NCBI GenBank assembly: GCA_018662925.1
Contig: JABJFC010000085.1
Coordinates: forward strand, 1-53,764
Direction: 5' to 3'
Length of the DNA stretch: 53,764 nucleotides
From: Alphaproteobacteria bacterium
Lineage (GTDB): Bacteria; Pseudomonadota; Alphaproteobacteria; 16-39-46; JABJFC01
The first letter of the stretch is position 1. The number at the start of each line of letters is the position of its first letter. The position numbers and the translations under genes are program-made. Shown here one piece after another: positions 8,814 to 16,354 of the stretch. The notes beneath the pieces were generated by a model. The model was not told where the DNA came from, made no database searches, and saw only the letters and a program-made list of their open reading frames with translations.

Positions 8814-10043
8814 CTATAGAGAGGCCATTCGTGAGGATGGAAGCCCTAATTTTTCACAGGCCGTTTTAATACGTTGGCATGCGGTCTCCAAAAGTTTGGT
8901 ATCCAGAGCGTAAGAAACCCTTAAGTAAGGAGATAATCCAAAAGCAACACCCGGGACGACGGCTACATCGGCACTGTCCAAAAGATAGTCAGCAAAGTCG
9001 GTATCTGAATTCAAAATTTTACCCTCTGGAGTCTTGGCCCCCATGATGCCTTCACATGAAGGATAAACATAAAAAGCACCTTTGGAAACTTGGCAAATCA
9101 GGCCCGGGGTTTCGTTAAAAATCTTAACGACTAAATCGCGCCGGTCTTTGAAAATCCTATTCCTTTCCTCCATAAAATCCTGTGGACCATCTAAAGCTTC
9201 GATTGCCGCCATCTGACTAATAGAACACGGATTCGAGGTGCTCTGGGATTGCAGTTTCTTCATGGCCTTTATAAGATCTGGATGGCCGGCACCATACCCA
9301 ATGCGCCAACCTGTCATGGCATATCCCTTTGAGACCCCATTCACGACTAGTATACGATCCTTGAGTTTTGGATTAAGAGTCGCCAAGGAATGGAAAACCA
9401 TATCATCGTACAAAATATGCTCGTAAATATCGTCGGAAAGAACATGAACATGAGGATAGGCCATAAGTACTTTTGCCAAAGCAAGAAGCTCTTCTTTCGA
9501 ATAAACACCGCCCGTGGGATTAGAGGGTGAATTTAAGATAAGCCACTTCGTCTTGGGGGTGATGGCCTTTTCCAAAACCTTAGGCGTTAATTTAAAATCA
9601 TCTTCCCGAGCACAAGGGGCTATTTTTGGTGTGCCGCCTGCGACAATCACCATATCTGGATATGACACCCAATAAGGGGCCGGAATAATAACTTCATCAT
9701 CCGGATTAATAGTTGCCAGAAGCGCATTAAAAAGAACTTGCTTGGCCCCACAGGAAACAAGAATTTGGTCCGGCGTATATTCCAGGCTATTCTCTCGCGC
9801 TAATTTTGCACAAATAGCTTTTTTGAGTTCAGGGGTCCCATCTACCTGAGTATATCGGGTTTTCCCGTCCTTAATGGCCTGAATAGCCTTTTCTCTGATT
9901 GGGGCAGGCGTATCGAAATCTGGCTCCCCAGCCCCCAATCCTATAACGTTTCGACCTTCCGCTCTTAACTTTGCTGCCTTAGCAGCAATCTCCAGAGTAG
10001 GAGATGGTTTGATCATATGAACACGATCTGCAATAAAACCCAT
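8814..10043 (-). CDS. aspC: Aspartate aminotransferase, class I/II PLP-dependent
   Basis: A 409-residue fold-type I aminotransferase that interconverts aspartate/2-oxoglutarate and oxaloacetate/glutamate. Diagnostic segments are GLGAGEPDFDTP (substrate domain entry), SPSNPTGGVYS, the PLP Schiff-base lysine in NGVSKGYAMTGWRIGY (near residue 240) and the carboxylate-binding arginine in LRVSYA. The pattern is that of the subgroup I-gamma enzymes common in alphaproteobacteria, some of which also accept prephenate. A clear ribosome site (GGAGGAC) precedes the ATG. It lies upstream of pepP in the same operon. Confidence 0.92.
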   Translation of the reverse strand: MGFIADRVHMIKPSPTLEIAAKAAKLRAEGRNVIGLGAGEPDFDTPAPIREKAIQAIKDGKTRYTQVDGTPELKKAICAKLARENSLEYTPDQILVSCGAKQVLFNALLATINPDDEVIIPAPYWVSYPDMVIVAGGTPKIAPCAREDDFKLTPKVLEKAITPKTKWLILNSPSNPTGGVYSKEELLALAKVLMAYPHVHVLSDDIYEHILYDDMVFHSLATLNPKLKDRILVVNGVSKGYAMTGWRIGYGAGHPDLIKAMKKLQSQSTSNPCSISQMAAIEALDGPQDFMEERNRIFKDRRDLVVKIFNETPGLICQVSKGAFYVYPSCEGIMGAKTPEGKILNSDTDFADYLLDSADVAVVPGVAFGLSPYLRVSYALDTKLLETACQRIKTACEKLGLPSSRMASL

Positions 10044-10164
10044 TCTTGTCCTCCACTATTGTAGCCCCGTACAATCTATAGATTTTTGAGGCCATTAACA
10101 AGAACCCAAATGGAAAATCAGCTGGAGTTTCTGAGGTGAAATATAATTCTAGACAGCGTAGCAC

Positions 10165-10318
10165 CTCCAAATTTCATTCTGCTAAAATCAATTCCGGGAA
10201 AATTTTTCATTATCAGAAGGTAAAAACATGCTTTTTAAAGAATTCTCTGAATAATTCGACTGAACTACAAAAATACTGTAGAATCAAAGGCAGGATAGAA
10301 AATTAGCAGGAGGCGAAA
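10165..10318 (+). repeat. Conserved leader, copy 1 of tandem duplication
   Basis: This 154-base leader recurs at 11016-11168 with about five differences by my count (four substitutions and one missing A). It contains a promoter-like pair, a short inverted repeat and the ribosome site GGAGG just before the ATG. Weaker similarity continues upstream to about 10095. Confidence 0.9.
10255..10284 (+). promoter_or_regulatory. Candidate promoter of first six-cysteine protein gene
   Basis: TTCGAC (10255-10260) and TAGAAT (10279-10284) are separated by 18 bases. An inverted repeat CTACA-N7-TGTAG (10265-10281) fills the spacer and enters the -10 box, so it could be an operator. The same arrangement is conserved in the second copy. 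Confidence 0.5.
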
Positions 10319-10807
10319 ATGGTTAAGTGTAGATGTTTAGTATATTCCTTAATTTTGGGGATGTTTGGGTTTGTATATAGTGAATATGCAGAGGCAAGAA
10401 AGGCGCATAACATTCGTCAGTATAAGAAGTGTGTAAAAACTGATATGGAGAAGGTCCCTGCATGTGCTGGTGTTGCTCACAGTCTCGTATATAATGCACC
10501 TCATTTTGCGACACCTTATGCAGAAGTTTACATAGAGGATGATAGTAAGCCGCCAGTATCCCTCAGTAAGGCATTAGAAGACACAAAGGAGGGTGAATAC
10601 GCTTGGGGTACAGAATTTGAGAAACAACTAACCAGGAAGCAAACAGATTGCTACTATCATGCTGCTGTTGCTGGTAAAGATCATATATTCAAATCGTGTT
10701 GTAAACATTATGGAACGTGGCACGATAAACCACCAGGTGGTTTAAAATTTATGCCTTCTCCTATGCCGCGTGCTACGGACGTTGGATACTGTGACTTTAA
10801 GGACTAA
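10319..10807 (+). CDS. Secreted six-cysteine protein, paralogue A
   Basis: I do not recognise this 162-residue protein. Residues 1-26 form a signal peptide (basic start, hydrophobic core LVYSLILGMFGFVYS, cleavage near EAR). The mature part has six cysteines shared with the neighbouring paralogue: YKKC, PAC, DCYY, the CC pair and GYC. Shared motifs are GTWH, PGGLKF and VGYCDF. Even cysteine number and export suggest three disulfides in the periplasm or outside the cell. The ribosome site AGGAGG lies about 6 bases before the ATG. Coding sequences of the two copies differ far more than their leaders do. An effector, adhesin or inhibitor role is possible but not shown. Confidence 0.78.
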   Translation: MVKCRCLVYSLILGMFGFVYSEYAEARKAHNIRQYKKCVKTDMEKVPACAGVAHSLVYNAPHFATPYAEVYIEDDSKPPVSLSKALEDTKEGEYAWGTEFEKQLTRKQTDCYYHAAVAGKDHIFKSCCKHYGTWHDKPPGGLKFMPSPMPRATDVGYCDFKD

Positions 10808-10875
10808 CTAAAATCGCTTTGCGCTTCCGTCTTCGCAATGCTACGACGTGACGGGGCGCTATGGCGTGATTGTTA
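10806..10875 (+). repeat. Short palindromic-type repeat, unit 1
   Basis: Directly after the stop codon comes TAACTAAAATCGCTTTGCGC followed by a CTTCGC-N4-GCTACGACGTGA core (10831 onward) and a second, degraded core (GCGCTATGGCGTGATT). The identical entry sequence follows paralogue B at 11751. On the minus strand the unit can be read as SRRSIAKTEAQSDF, the style of phrase that repeat families leave in spurious ORFs. Confidence 0.7.
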
Positions 10876-11015
10876 TGACCTCTTTTCACAGGCCTCTTGT
10901 CTCCTATTTTCGTTTTTAGTAAAAATCGAAAATAGGAGCCTTTCTTATTTTCGCCAACACCCATAAAAATCAAATGGTGATTCTGGTCTAAGATGTAATT
11001 CTCACAACGGAAACA

Positions 11016-11168
11016 CTCCAAATTCCATTCTGCTAAAATTAATTCAGGGAAAATTTTTCATTATCAGAAGGTAAAACATGCTTTTTAAAGAATTCTCTGA
11101 ATAATTCGACTGAACTACAAAAATACTGTAGAATCAAAGACAGGATAGAAAATTAGCAGGAGGCGAAA
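11016..11168 (+). repeat. Conserved leader, copy 2 of tandem duplication
   Basis: Second copy of the 10165-10318 leader, including the promoter-like boxes and the ribosome site. Together with the shared downstream repeat it delimits a duplicated unit of roughly 850 bases that contains one gene each. Confidence 0.9.
11105..11134 (+). promoter_or_regulatory. Candidate promoter of second six-cysteine protein gene
   Basis: TTCGAC (11105-11110) and TAGAAT (11129-11134) with an 18-base spacer that holds the same CTACA-N7-TGTAG inverted repeat as copy 1. No base differs between the two copies over this interval, although the coding regions have diverged. Confidence 0.5.
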
Positions 11169-11753
11169 ATGCTTAAAGGTAAATGTTTAATATATTCCTT
11201 AGTTTTGGGGATGTTCGGGTTAGTTTATTGTGAATATGTAGAGGCCAAGGAAGATGGCAAAAAAGACGTGGCCAAAAAAGTAATTGGCAAAGGCGTGCAT
11301 GAGGCAAGTGTAGAAAGCAGCAAAGGGCTGTATAAGAAATGTGTATCAAAAAACTTGCATAAGGCTCCACATTGTAAAGGCATAGAACATAAGGTTGTGA
11401 GCGCACCTGATTTTACGGAACCTTACAACGAGTTCTATTTAGATGAAGATAGTAAAACTTCCGTTAAACGCAAGCAAGCAAAACGTTACCTTAGAATGCA
11501 CAAAGGTGACACGATTTGGATGACAGGACTAGATAAGCAGCTCACAGAACGAGCAGGTGATGATGGAATGCGCTGCTACTACTTTGCTAATAGGGAAGCT
11601 GATACTGGTGTTACGGGTGGTGTCTTAAAAAGTTGTTGTGAACCACATTCTGGAACATGGCACGCTGGAGCACCTGGTGGTTTAAAATTTCATGGTCACC
11701 ATTTTAAAGGGCAATCAGGAGAGGTTGGATTCTGCGAGTTTAATAAAGGCTAA
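11169..11753 (+). CDS. Secreted six-cysteine protein, paralogue B
   Basis: A 194-residue paralogue of the gene at 10319, with no function I recognise. The signal peptide (residues 1-26) is nearly the same. It then has an extra Lys-rich segment of about 30 residues before the shared YKKC motif. The six mature cysteines align with paralogue A (YKKC, PHC, RCYY, CC, GFC), as do the motifs GTWH, PGGLKF and VGFCEF. Spacing between RCYY and CC is longer by several residues. The same ribosome site AGGAGG precedes the ATG. It arose by tandem duplication of the unit that includes the promoter, so both copies are probably expressed under the same conditions. Confidence 0.78.
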   Translation: MLKGKCLIYSLVLGMFGLVYCEYVEAKEDGKKDVAKKVIGKGVHEASVESSKGLYKKCVSKNLHKAPHCKGIEHKVVSAPDFTEPYNEFYLDEDSKTSVKRKQAKRYLRMHKGDTIWMTGLDKQLTERAGDDGMRCYYFANREADTGVTGGVLKSCCEPHSGTWHAGAPGGLKFHGHHFKGQSGEVGFCEFNKG

Positions 11754-11763
11754 CTAAAATCGC

Positions 11764-11995
11764 TTTGCGCTTCCGTCTTCGCCCCGCTACGGCGTGACGG
11801 GACAAGTTCATACTTCGCGATGCTACGACGTGAGGGGGCGCTACGATGTGATTTTGAATCTTATCTGGCATCAGTTTTATGGATCCGGCGCTTATCCGTC
11901 TTCGCTCCGCTACGACGTGATGAATCAATATTTCTCATACAGTTACCCTCCAAATCCCTAATGGCCGGGAAGACGTTGTAGCGTAAGCGAAGAGG
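11764..11995 (+). repeat. Cluster of CTTCGC...GCTACGACGTGA repeats
   Basis: Within 11754-12128, a stretch without genes, four related units are seen. They are CTTCGCCCCGCTACGGCGTGA (from 11778, counted to GTGA), CTTCGCGATGCTACGACGTGA (from 11813), CTTCGCTCCGCTACGACGTGA (from 11900), and an inverted copy GACGTTGTAGCGTAAGCGAAG (11972-11992). The last two can pair and form a long hairpin. The units resemble REP/palindromic elements. I see no terminal repeats or ORF that would make this a transposon. The rest of the gap (11996-12128) is the leader of the SCO gene. Confidence 0.7.
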
Positions 11996-12128
11996 CATCC
12001 GCCTTTCTTGCTGTTGTTTGTCCGTATATACCTCGTTCTATCTTTTCAAAACAGCCTCTTTATGCTATCCAGCATAGCAATTACGAACTGAAAAACCTGA
12101 GCATATAGAACATTAGAGGAATCACTTC

Positions 12129-12761
12129 ATGAATTTACCAAAACATTTCTTTGCATCTTTTGCTTTTATCGCTGCCCTTATCCTGGTCGTTCTCACTTCC
12201 TATTGGGTCTTTCATGACTCTACAAATGAAGAACCCCTTGTGATTCATAAAGAAGGTTCTGGAGCCGCCGCTATTGGAGGAGCCTTTACCTTAATCGACC
12301 AAAATGGACATCAACAGACCGACGATATCCTAAAAAATAAGCTAAGCCTCATCTATTTTGGATATAGTTACTGCCCCGATATTTGTCCTACGGGCCTCCA
12401 CGCCATGACCGTTGCCTTAGACATGCTGGAAAAGGAACTGGGGCCTGAAACGGCAAACAAAATACAACCCATTTTCATCACGGTCGACCCTAACAGAGAT
12501 ACTTCATCCCAACTTAAAATCTATATGCAAAACTTTCATCCCAGATTTATGTCACTCACGGGAAGTACAAAGCAGGTCCAAACAGCCATTTCTGCCTATA
12601 AAGTCTATGCCTCAAAATTTGAAGAAGAAGGGATGGACGACTACCTATTGGATCATTCTTCCATTGTTTACATTATGGACCCAGAGGGAAACTATGTTTC
12701 GCACTTCACCCATGCGACACCCCCCGAGGAAATGGTAAAAATCATAAAAGAGCAATTATAA
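12129..12761 (+). CDS. SCO1/SenC family copper chaperone for cytochrome oxidase
   Basis: SCO proteins deliver copper to the CuA centre of cytochrome c oxidase, or reduce its cysteines, on the periplasmic side. The 210-residue product has one N-terminal membrane anchor (about 9-27) and a thioredoxin-like domain with the copper-binding CPDIC motif (C82 and C86) and the essential histidine in LLDHSSIVY (H176). All three ligands are intact. It stands alone on the plus strand between the repeat cluster and the convergent mutT. Its presence implies an aa3-type terminal oxidase elsewhere in the genome that would complete the chain started by the complex I encoded here. Confidence 0.9.
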   Translation: MNLPKHFFASFAFIAALILVVLTSYWVFHDSTNEEPLVIHKEGSGAAAIGGAFTLIDQNGHQQTDDILKNKLSLIYFGYSYCPDICPTGLHAMTVALDMLEKELGPETANKIQPIFITVDPNRDTSSQLKIYMQNFHPRFMSLTGSTKQVQTAISAYKVYASKFEEEGMDDYLLDHSSIVYIMDPEGNYVSHFTHATPPEEMVKIIKEQL

Positions 12762-12763
12762 TT

Positions 12764-12860
12764 GTAGCTTCTTTAGCCCCTCTACCACTTTTATAAGTCT
12801 AACTTCTTTAGTTCCTCTACCACTTTTATAAGTCTAACTTCTTTAGTTCCTCTACCACTT
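12764..12860. repeat. 35-base tandem repeat overlapping the 3' end of mutT
   Basis: Nearly three units with a 35-base period. The core CTTTAGNNCCTCTACCACTT begins at 12771, 12806 and 12841. The last unit is the coding 3' end of mutT, and the other two lie beyond its stop codon (12826-12828), between mutT and the SCO gene. The second and third units are identical over the core, and the first is slightly diverged. Confidence 0.88.
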
Positions 12861-13266
12861 CCGCATTGGCCGGCAAGAACTTATAGCTTTCAATTTCCGT
12901 TGGAAATACCCACTCTAAACGCTGGCCATCATGTCCCGTGGGACCCCCTTGCCATTTTGAGCATACGTAAATAGTCACCAGCACATGAAAATCCTGGTAG
13001 TCATGAGAAATAAACGTGAAAGGCCTTAAATCATTGGACTCAACAAAAATCCCAATTTCCTCCTGGAACTCACGAATCATTGCGTCTTCTGGGGTTTCCT
13101 TTGGTTCCAGTTTGCCGCCGGGAAACTCCCAAAAGCCCTCCATAAACTTGCCCTCCGGCCGTTGTGCAATAAGAACCTGACCGATTTCATTGATTAGGAC
13201 GCCTGCTGTCGCAAGTCGTAGGTGCTTTTTTGGTTCCAGAGAAGCGTCGCGCACAGGTTTACTCAT
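12826..13266 (-). CDS. mutT: NUDIX hydrolase, MutT-type 8-oxo-dGTP diphosphatase
   Basis: MutT hydrolyses 8-oxo-dGTP and so prevents A:T to C:G transversions. The Nudix box GGx5Ex7REUxEExGU is complete, from GGKLEPKETPED to REFQEEIGI, about residues 45-67. The protein has about 146 residues, normal for MutT. An upstream GTG (13281) would extend it by five residues. I prefer the ATG at 13266 because GTGAGG, about 10 bases before it, can serve as its ribosome site. The 3' end is part of a 35-base tandem repeat that continues past the stop. A general dNTP pyrophosphatase of the same family remains possible. Confidence 0.88.
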   Translation of the reverse strand: MSKPVRDASLEPKKHLRLATAGVLINEIGQVLIAQRPEGKFMEGFWEFPGGKLEPKETPEDAMIREFQEEIGIFVESNDLRPFTFISHDYQDFHVLVTIYVCSKWQGGPTGHDGQRLEWVFPTEIESYKFLPANAEVVEELKKLDL

Positions 13267-13514
13267 AACTTTGATCCTCACTTGTGATGAATATTAGAGT
13301 AATTCTCGTACTAAGTGAAGCTTATGCTGCTATACTGCAAAAACTGACCTTTTTAACGAAGCAGAAAGTCAATACTAATCAATAACTTAGATATAAAAAA
13401 GTATACTTAATATTATTATTATTTTACAATAGAGCAGTGTGACTAATAATTTTAATAACACTTATTTATTTGCTTGGGGAGAACTCAGGTTTTATTTATG
13501 AGGGGAGGCCTTCA

Positions 13515-14642
13515 TTGTTGAACTCGATCATTAAAAGCGTCATGTCTCTTTTGACTTTGGTTTCGGTAGAATCCTCTGATTTTGTCAAAGGAATCTTTGA
13601 ACCATCTTCTGGTGTGCCAACAAAAGAGGTTTCAAGTACTTTAAACCCACCCCGGGACTTCAACAAAAAATCAGTCAAAATCCTTTCCTTAGATGGGGGC
13701 GGTGTTAAGGGAATTATTTCCGCTCGAATCTTGCAGGAATTTGAAAAATGCACGGGGAAGCCCATTGCTAAAATATTTGATGTTATGGGTGGCACCTCAA
13801 CGGGTGCTCTTCAAACGCTTTTTCTGTCAACCCCAGGTGAAAACGGAAATAGCAAATACACAGCCAAAGAACTAACAGCCATTTATCGCAAACACATGAA
13901 AGATGTTTTCCAAAATACATTTTGGCAAAGATTAAAATCAGGCTGGGGATATTTTTCTCCAAAACATAGCTCCAAAGGCATTGGGAAAATGGCTAACGAA
14001 TATTTAAAAAAAGCAGAACTCAAAGAAGCAATATCACCCATTATCCTCTTATCAATTGATTTGAATAATGCAAGACCACATTTTTTTCAATCTGAAAGGG
14101 CTAAGGAAGACCCGTCTCAAAACTATCTCTCAAAAGATCTGGCCACAGCTGTAACTGCAGCTCCCATCTTTTTTTCTCCCCAAATTTTAAAGAATTCTCT
14201 AGGAGAAGAAAAAATAATTATGGATGCTGGTATAGTTGTTAATAATCCTACTATACAAGTCATTTCTGAAGCACACAAGCTTTACCCGAAGATGGATAAT
14301 CTTTTAATCGTATCAATAGGAACTGGGAAAAATAAATTCAACTTCCATCCCAGGAAAATGTTGAACGCAGGAGCTATCACCTGGATGGAAGACTTTAAGT
14401 TATTTAAGTTTATGATAGTGGCAGAAGTTCAAGACCCAGATGTGGTACTAAATGATATATATGACGAAAATCGAAAGAATAAAAACTACTATAGACTTGA
14501 GCCAGAACTAACTGAAAACACATCTGAAATCGACAATGCCTCAGACAAAAACATGGGTGAACTTTATGAGATTACAGAAAAGTACATTCATGATAACGCC
14601 GCAGAAATCGCAGAGATCTGTGAAAAATTAAAAAAGGATTGA
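13515..14642 (+). CDS. Patatin-like phospholipase
   Basis: A serine-aspartate acyl hydrolase that cleaves phospholipids. Motifs are the oxyanion loop LDGGGVKG, the nucleophile elbow GGTSTG (Ser about 95 from this start) and the dyad aspartate in IMDAGIVVNNP (Asp about 237). In most patatins the last motif reads DGG or DGA; here the second position is Ala. The reading frame is open from a TTG at 13470, but AGGGGAGG at 13501-13508 sits 6 bases before a TTG at 13515, which gives a 375-residue product whose first 20 residues (LNSIIKSVMSLLTLVSV) resemble a signal sequence. In intracellular alphaproteobacteria patatins act on host membranes, which I infer as a possible role. Confidence 0.86.
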   Translation: MLNSIIKSVMSLLTLVSVESSDFVKGIFEPSSGVPTKEVSSTLNPPRDFNKKSVKILSLDGGGVKGIISARILQEFEKCTGKPIAKIFDVMGGTSTGALQTLFLSTPGENGNSKYTAKELTAIYRKHMKDVFQNTFWQRLKSGWGYFSPKHSSKGIGKMANEYLKKAELKEAISPIILLSIDLNNARPHFFQSERAKEDPSQNYLSKDLATAVTAAPIFFSPQILKNSLGEEKIIMDAGIVVNNPTIQVISEAHKLYPKMDNLLIVSIGTGKNKFNFHPRKMLNAGAITWMEDFKLFKFMIVAEVQDPDVVLNDIYDENRKNKNYYRLEPELTENTSEIDNASDKNMGELYEITEKYIHDNAAEIAEICEKLKKD

Positions 14643-14817
14643 AAAGAACTGCACACCTCACGTCCACTTCGGACACATTAAACAAATATGACAATTTGCT
14701 ACCTTCATTGCCAGTTCTAGCCACACCCAGCAAAATTTACCAAATTTCAGCTTGCGACAAAAGCACAGGTGGCTTAGAGTGTGGTCGAATTTATGAATAT
14801 AAATTGCAGAGGAATTG

Positions 14818-15087
14818 ATGTCTGAAAGCAAAAATCAAGGTCCAGCTCTACCCACTGAAATCAAAGCCCTTTCCTTTGAAAAGGCCCTACATGAACTAGA
14901 ATCTATCGTTCGTGGCCTGGAAGAAGGCCAAAGTTCTCTGGAAGAGTCTATCAATTCATATGAACGGGGTTCTATGTTGAAACAGCACTGTGATCTAAAA
15001 CTAAAAGAAGCCAGACTTAAAATTGATAAGATTACCACCGTTAATCCTCAAGGTGATCCTAAACTAGAGCCCTTTACGGCCGATTAG
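14818..15087 (+). CDS. xseB: Exodeoxyribonuclease VII small subunit
   Basis: An 89-residue acidic helical protein that packs around XseA in exonuclease VII, which degrades single-stranded DNA. The family pattern is clear: [19 protein letters not shown], then [12 protein letters not shown] and [10 protein letters not shown]. The ATG at 14818 follows AGAGGA at 5-6 bases. The upstream TTG at 14815 is not needed. Nine bases separate it from ispA, the usual alphaproteobacterial neighbour. The 175-base gap before it holds no gene I can see. Confidence 0.9.
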   Translation: MSESKNQGPALPTEIKALSFEKALHELESIVRGLEEGQSSLEESINSYERGSMLKQHCDLKLKEARLKIDKITTVNPQGDPKLEPFTAD

Positions 15088-15096
15088 GAGTATGTA

Positions 15097-15984
15097 ATGG
15101 AAACGCTAAAAGACAACTTAAAGAAAATCAATGCGGAAGTGCATACAGTACTGCGAGAACTTTTGCCTCCTGCAGAGGGAATCGAGGCCAGCCTTATCGA
15201 TGCTATGGAATATGCAACCCTAGACGGTGGAAAAAGGCTACGACCTTTTTTGGTATTAAAGACTTCGGAAATGTTTAATGTATCCAAGGACTCTGCTCTA
15301 CGTACGGCTGCAGCCGTTGAAATGATTCATTGCTTTTCTTTGATCCATGACGACCTGCCAGCAATGGATAACGCCGACATTCGGAGGGGAAAACCTTCCT
15401 GTCATGTTCAATTTGGTGAATCAACAGCCATTCTGGCCGGAGACTCTCTACAGTCACTGGCTTTTGAAGTCTTAGCAGATGAAAAAACCCATTCTGATCC
15501 CCGCGTCCGTGTAGAATTGGTACGTGCCCTCGCAAAAGCTAGCGGCTATCAAGGCATGTCTGGTGGACAAATGATAGATCTGGCAACTGAAAACCAAAAA
15601 CTAGATATGGGATCAATTATACGTCTTTTGCGCTTAAAAACAGGAGAGCTCTTCGCCTTTAGCTGTGAATCAGGCGCTATTCTCGCAAACACATCTGCAG
15701 AATCTAGACATGCTCTACACGCCTATGCCCATGACTTTGGACTCGCTTTCCAAATTGTTGATGATCTCTTGGATGAAACTGGCACTGAACAAGAGCTCGG
15801 AAAACCAACTGGAAGCAGCAGTGTTCTAGGAAAAGCAACCCTTGTAAATCTTCTTGGAATTGATAAAGCCAAGGAACAAGCTCGCATATTGGTAAATCAG
15901 GCCATAACCCATCTTGACTATTTTGATTCAGAAGCTGATCCTTTAAGGGAAATTGCTCAGTTCATCTTAGATCGTCGATCATAA
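15097..15984 (+). CDS. ispA: Polyprenyl synthetase, farnesyl/geranyl diphosphate synthase
   Basis: A 295-residue trans-prenyltransferase that builds C15 (or C20) diphosphate from IPP and DMAPP for undecaprenol and quinone synthesis. Motifs are GGKRLRP (44-50), the first aspartate-rich motif HDDLPAMD (D85, D86, D91), which in this spacing is typical of IspA, the basic RRGKP that follows, GQMIDL, KTGELF and the second aspartate motif VDDLLDETG. The gene lies between xseB and yggT in one plus-strand run. In many alphaproteobacteria dxs follows ispA; here it does not. Confidence 0.93.
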   Translation: METLKDNLKKINAEVHTVLRELLPPAEGIEASLIDAMEYATLDGGKRLRPFLVLKTSEMFNVSKDSALRTAAAVEMIHCFSLIHDDLPAMDNADIRRGKPSCHVQFGESTAILAGDSLQSLAFEVLADEKTHSDPRVRVELVRALAKASGYQGMSGGQMIDLATENQKLDMGSIIRLLRLKTGELFAFSCESGAILANTSAESRHALHAYAHDFGLAFQIVDDLLDETGTEQELGKPTGSSSVLGKATLVNLLGIDKAKEQARILVNQAITHLDYFDSEADPLREIAQFILDRRS

Positions 15985-15994
15985 AGGTTCTTAC

Positions 15995-16297
15995 ATGGAA
16001 GTTATATTAATCCCTCTCCTCGCTCTCTTTAACACGCTCGTCAATCTTTATGTCTGGGCCATCATTATCTATGCCGTTCTGACCGTCTTAATCTCCTTAG
16101 ACGTCGTAAACAAAAATAATCGGTTTGTCTTTTTGGTAGGGGGCTTTCTCTTCCGTATTACAGATCCCACACTTCGAATCGTCAGAAGGTTTCTACCCAA
16201 CCTGGGGGGCGTTGACCTATCACCCATAGTGGTAATTATTGGCCTCTATTTTGTACAAGCTGTTCTTAACGGTCTGGTGCACCGCCTTCTTTCATAA
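15995..16297 (+). CDS. YggT family integral membrane protein
   Basis: A 100-residue inner-membrane protein with two long hydrophobic hairpins and the family signature RITDPTLRIVRRFLP, followed by GGVDLSPIVVIIGLYF. YggT proteins are small, conserved and linked to osmotic tolerance and cell division, but the mechanism is unsettled. The gene starts 10 bases after ispA and ends 57 bases before folD, so it is probably transcribed with both. Confidence 0.88.
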   Translation: MEVILIPLLALFNTLVNLYVWAIIIYAVLTVLISLDVVNKNNRFVFLVGGFLFRITDPTLRIVRRFLPNLGGVDLSPIVVIIGLYFVQAVLNGLVHRLLS

Positions 16298-16354
16298 AAA
16301 AGCCTTCTTATACTATCTTTCCCCTTCCCATTTACAACAGATTGAGGGAAACGC

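Noticed and set aside
9979-10170. 63-codon minus-strand frame overlapping the aspC start
   Set aside because: It overlaps aspC in another frame, has no ribosome site and reads as cysteine-rich antisense noise.
10797-11021. Minus-strand frame of 74 codons between the duplicated genes, and a similar one at 11740-11928
   Set aside because: Their shared ends (RRRKRKAILVS) come from the short repeat elements, not from common descent of genes; no ribosome sites.
12764-12860. CRISPR-like periodic repeat
   Set aside because: The units are contiguous with no unique spacers, and the last is mutT coding sequence.
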